From positions 1 to 6,148 of the forward strand of contig CANQZF010000109.1 of assembly GCA_947628265.1 (NCBI GenBank): DNA of 6,148 nt, given 5' to 3'. The notes beneath the pieces were generated by a model. That model did not search any database and was not told the origin of the DNA. It saw only the letters and a program-made list of their open reading frames with translations. The DNA comes from an uncultured Oscillospiraceae bacterium (GTDB lineage: Bacteria > Bacillota > Clostridia > Oscillospirales > Oscillospiraceae). The translations under genes and the position numbers were made by a program. Numbering within the stretch: position 1 is the stretch's first letter; each line of letters opens with the position of its first letter. Positions 5,223-6,148 of this stretch are shown in pieces.

Positions 5223-5770
5223 GAGGCGGCCCCTACGACGGTGTTCGGAGGCATGGTGGTAAACGGGGAGCGGTCAGCCGTGGGCGGCCGACCCTACGAG
5301 ACATCGTGCGTTGATCGGGGGCACGGATGTAAATCGAGGGCCGGGTCGCCGGGGACGGCACTCCAGAGTATTCCCTTCGGTCACGACCCCTACGGCGTTA
5401 TAAGGGACATTGCGGTAAACGGAGGACGGGCCGCCCAGGTGTGCACCCAAGGGCATTCCCTGCGGTCACGGCCCGTACGGAAATTGCGCGTTGATTTGTG
5501 AGGCGGAAGAAAATCGAGAGACGGGCCGATGTGGGCATCGGCCCTTACGGCGGGTTGGAAAGACGATGCGATGGACGGGAGATGGGCGGCCCAGATGTGC
5601 CGCCCCTACGAGGACAATGTGCGTTGATTGGTGGCGCGGATGTAAATCGGAGGACGGGCCGGCACGGTGCACCCAAGGGCATTCCTTGCGGTCATCCGGC
5701 CCTTACGGCAGTTCACGAGGGTGCGGCGGTGGACGGGGGAATGGGCCGCCGTGGGCGGCGGCCCGTACGG
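5209..5770. repeat. Tandem array of eight palindromic units
   Basis: The units start with stems at 5211, 5272, 5343, 5428, 5523, 5584, 5656 and 5743. Each is an inverted repeat such as GGGCCGCC/GGCGGCCC followed by CCC-N-TACG. Examples are 5523-5531 with 5536-5544 and 5743-5751 with 5756-5764, both with the loop TGGG. Stem sequences differ between units while staying paired. Spacers alternate between a type with GTAAAC or similar and a type with GCGTTGAT and GTAAATCG. The stem intervals 61, 71, 85, 95, 61, 72, 87 repeat after four units, giving a higher-order period of about 312 bp. Three units (5343, 5428, 5656) have long arms with an insert; the insert at 5441-5468 matches 5667-5694 at 27 of 28 bases. 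No gene is credible here. Confidence 0.8.
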
Positions 5771-5793
5771 CGGGAAGCGCACTGCACCAGCGA

Positions 5794-5819
5794 GGCGCGA
5801 GGCGCAAAGCGCCAGCGCC
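5794..5819. repeat. G+C-rich double hairpin
   Basis: GGCGC at 5794-5798 and 5801-5805 can pair with GCGCC at 5815-5819 and 5809-5813 around an AAA loop. It sits at the right edge of the palindrome array. Confidence 0.45.
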
Positions 5820-5820
5820 A

Positions 5821-5978
5821 GCGGACGTAGACGCTGGTCTGCCGATTACCACACGACAAGCACCCAGGTAGCGCGGAAGTGTTCAAACGCAAACGCCCCC
5901 GTCCACCACCCGGGCAGCGTCGCCCGAATTTATAATTCGGGCTTACGCGGACGTAGACGCTTCTCAATTCGACCACAC
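5821..5978. repeat. Spaced direct repeat flanking a palindrome
   Basis: GCGGACGTAGACGCT occurs at 5821-5835 and 5947-5961, each followed after 12 or 10 unrelated bases by ACCACAC (5848-5854 and 5972-5978). Between them the 9-bp stem 5922-5930 with 5934-5942 (loop TAT) is followed by TTACG, resembling a unit of the array at 5209-5770. I see no supported gene between 5771 and the window end. Confidence 0.6.
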
Positions 5979-6079
5979 CCGCGCGGATATAGAGCCACCC
6001 ATTGGTATCGTCCACCACTGCGGGAGCCGACCCGCCGTTACAACGCACACGCCAAAGGCCACAGAGCACCCAACGGGTT

Positions 6080-6107
6080 CCAAGGGGCACTGCCCCTTGG
6101 TCGTTTT
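6080..6107 (+). terminator. Hairpin with T-rich tail, possible terminator
   Basis: CCAAGGGGC (6080-6088) pairs perfectly with GCCCCTTGG (6092-6100) across ACT. TCGTTTTCTC follows, a weak T tract three bases from the stem. With no gene upstream on the plus strand it may instead be another intergenic palindrome. Confidence 0.35.
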
Positions 6108-6127
6108 CTCCCCTTTGCTACTTTCCA

Positions 6128-6148
6128 CTCTTTGACGAAATCAAAGAG
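6128..6148. repeat. Inverted repeat at the window end
   Basis: CTCTTTGA (6128-6135) pairs perfectly with TCAAAGAG (6141-6148) around CGAAA. The window stops at the last paired base, so the palindrome may be longer. Confidence 0.6.

Noticed and set aside
4190..5254. 354-codon minus-strand frame
   Set aside because: It reads through the antisense of the permease fragment and the palindromes beyond the terminator. Its composition is low-complexity (for example runs of E, D and G) and no domain is visible. Only the 4177-4320 part, in another frame, makes sense as protein.
5209..5770. CRISPR array
   Set aside because: Units are palindromes with variable stems and recurring, not unique, spacers. 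The intervals vary from 61 to 95 bp and no cas gene is present.
5014..6090. Several short open frames on both strands
   Set aside because: They translate palindromic repeats, lack ribosome binding sites, and show Arg/Gly/Pro-rich low-complexity products.

Overview
The window looks like a high-G+C genome of the class Clostridia (Bacillota), most likely a gut Oscillospirales-type organism. The reasons are strong AGGAGG-type ribosome binding sites, codons rich in G/C at the third position, a sigma-70-like factor paired with a DUF4367-like membrane protein, a BceB/FtsX-type permease C-terminus, and intergenic DNA packed with G+C-rich palindromes. This placement rests on gene style, not on a marker gene.

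Bases 1-960 hold no gene I can support. They hold at least two, probably three, related non-autonomous mobile elements. A 320-bp element (419-738) has 25-bp terminal inverted repeats (one mismatch) and flanking ATTAT repeats. A shorter relative (785-941) lies in the opposite orientation. A diverged third relative lies on the minus strand around 50-300. Two stem-loops in this family keep their pairing through compensatory base changes between copies, so the fold may be under selection. The second element ends just before the ribosome binding site of the first gene.

Bases 961-4171 are the intact gene block: a cytoplasmic CE4/NodB-type polysaccharide deacetylase (+); convergent with it, with a 12-bp gap, a lipoprotein of unknown function (-, GTG start); and, divergent from the lipoprotein, a sigma factor (+) whose end overlaps the start of a single-pass DUF4367-like putative anti-sigma protein (+). 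The divergent lipoprotein/sigma intergenic region carries the same 12-mer facing each way, upstream of AT-rich -10-like boxes. This suggests shared control of the lipoprotein and the sigma/anti-sigma pair.

Bases 4172-4957 are a mosaic. A stretch of about 144 bp on the minus strand encodes an internal piece of a PfkB-family sugar kinase that stops within the catalytic TTGAGD motif. It is joined to the last ~210 codons of an FtsX/BceB-like ABC permease whose front is missing. A strong terminator follows. The mosaic is either a real rearrangement scar or an assembly chimera.

Bases 4998-6148 again lack genes. They contain two multi-branched palindromic structures (5023-5222), a tandem array of eight palindromic units with a higher-order period of about 312 bp (5209-5770), and further hairpins and a spaced direct repeat up to the window end, which falls exactly on the end of an inverted repeat.
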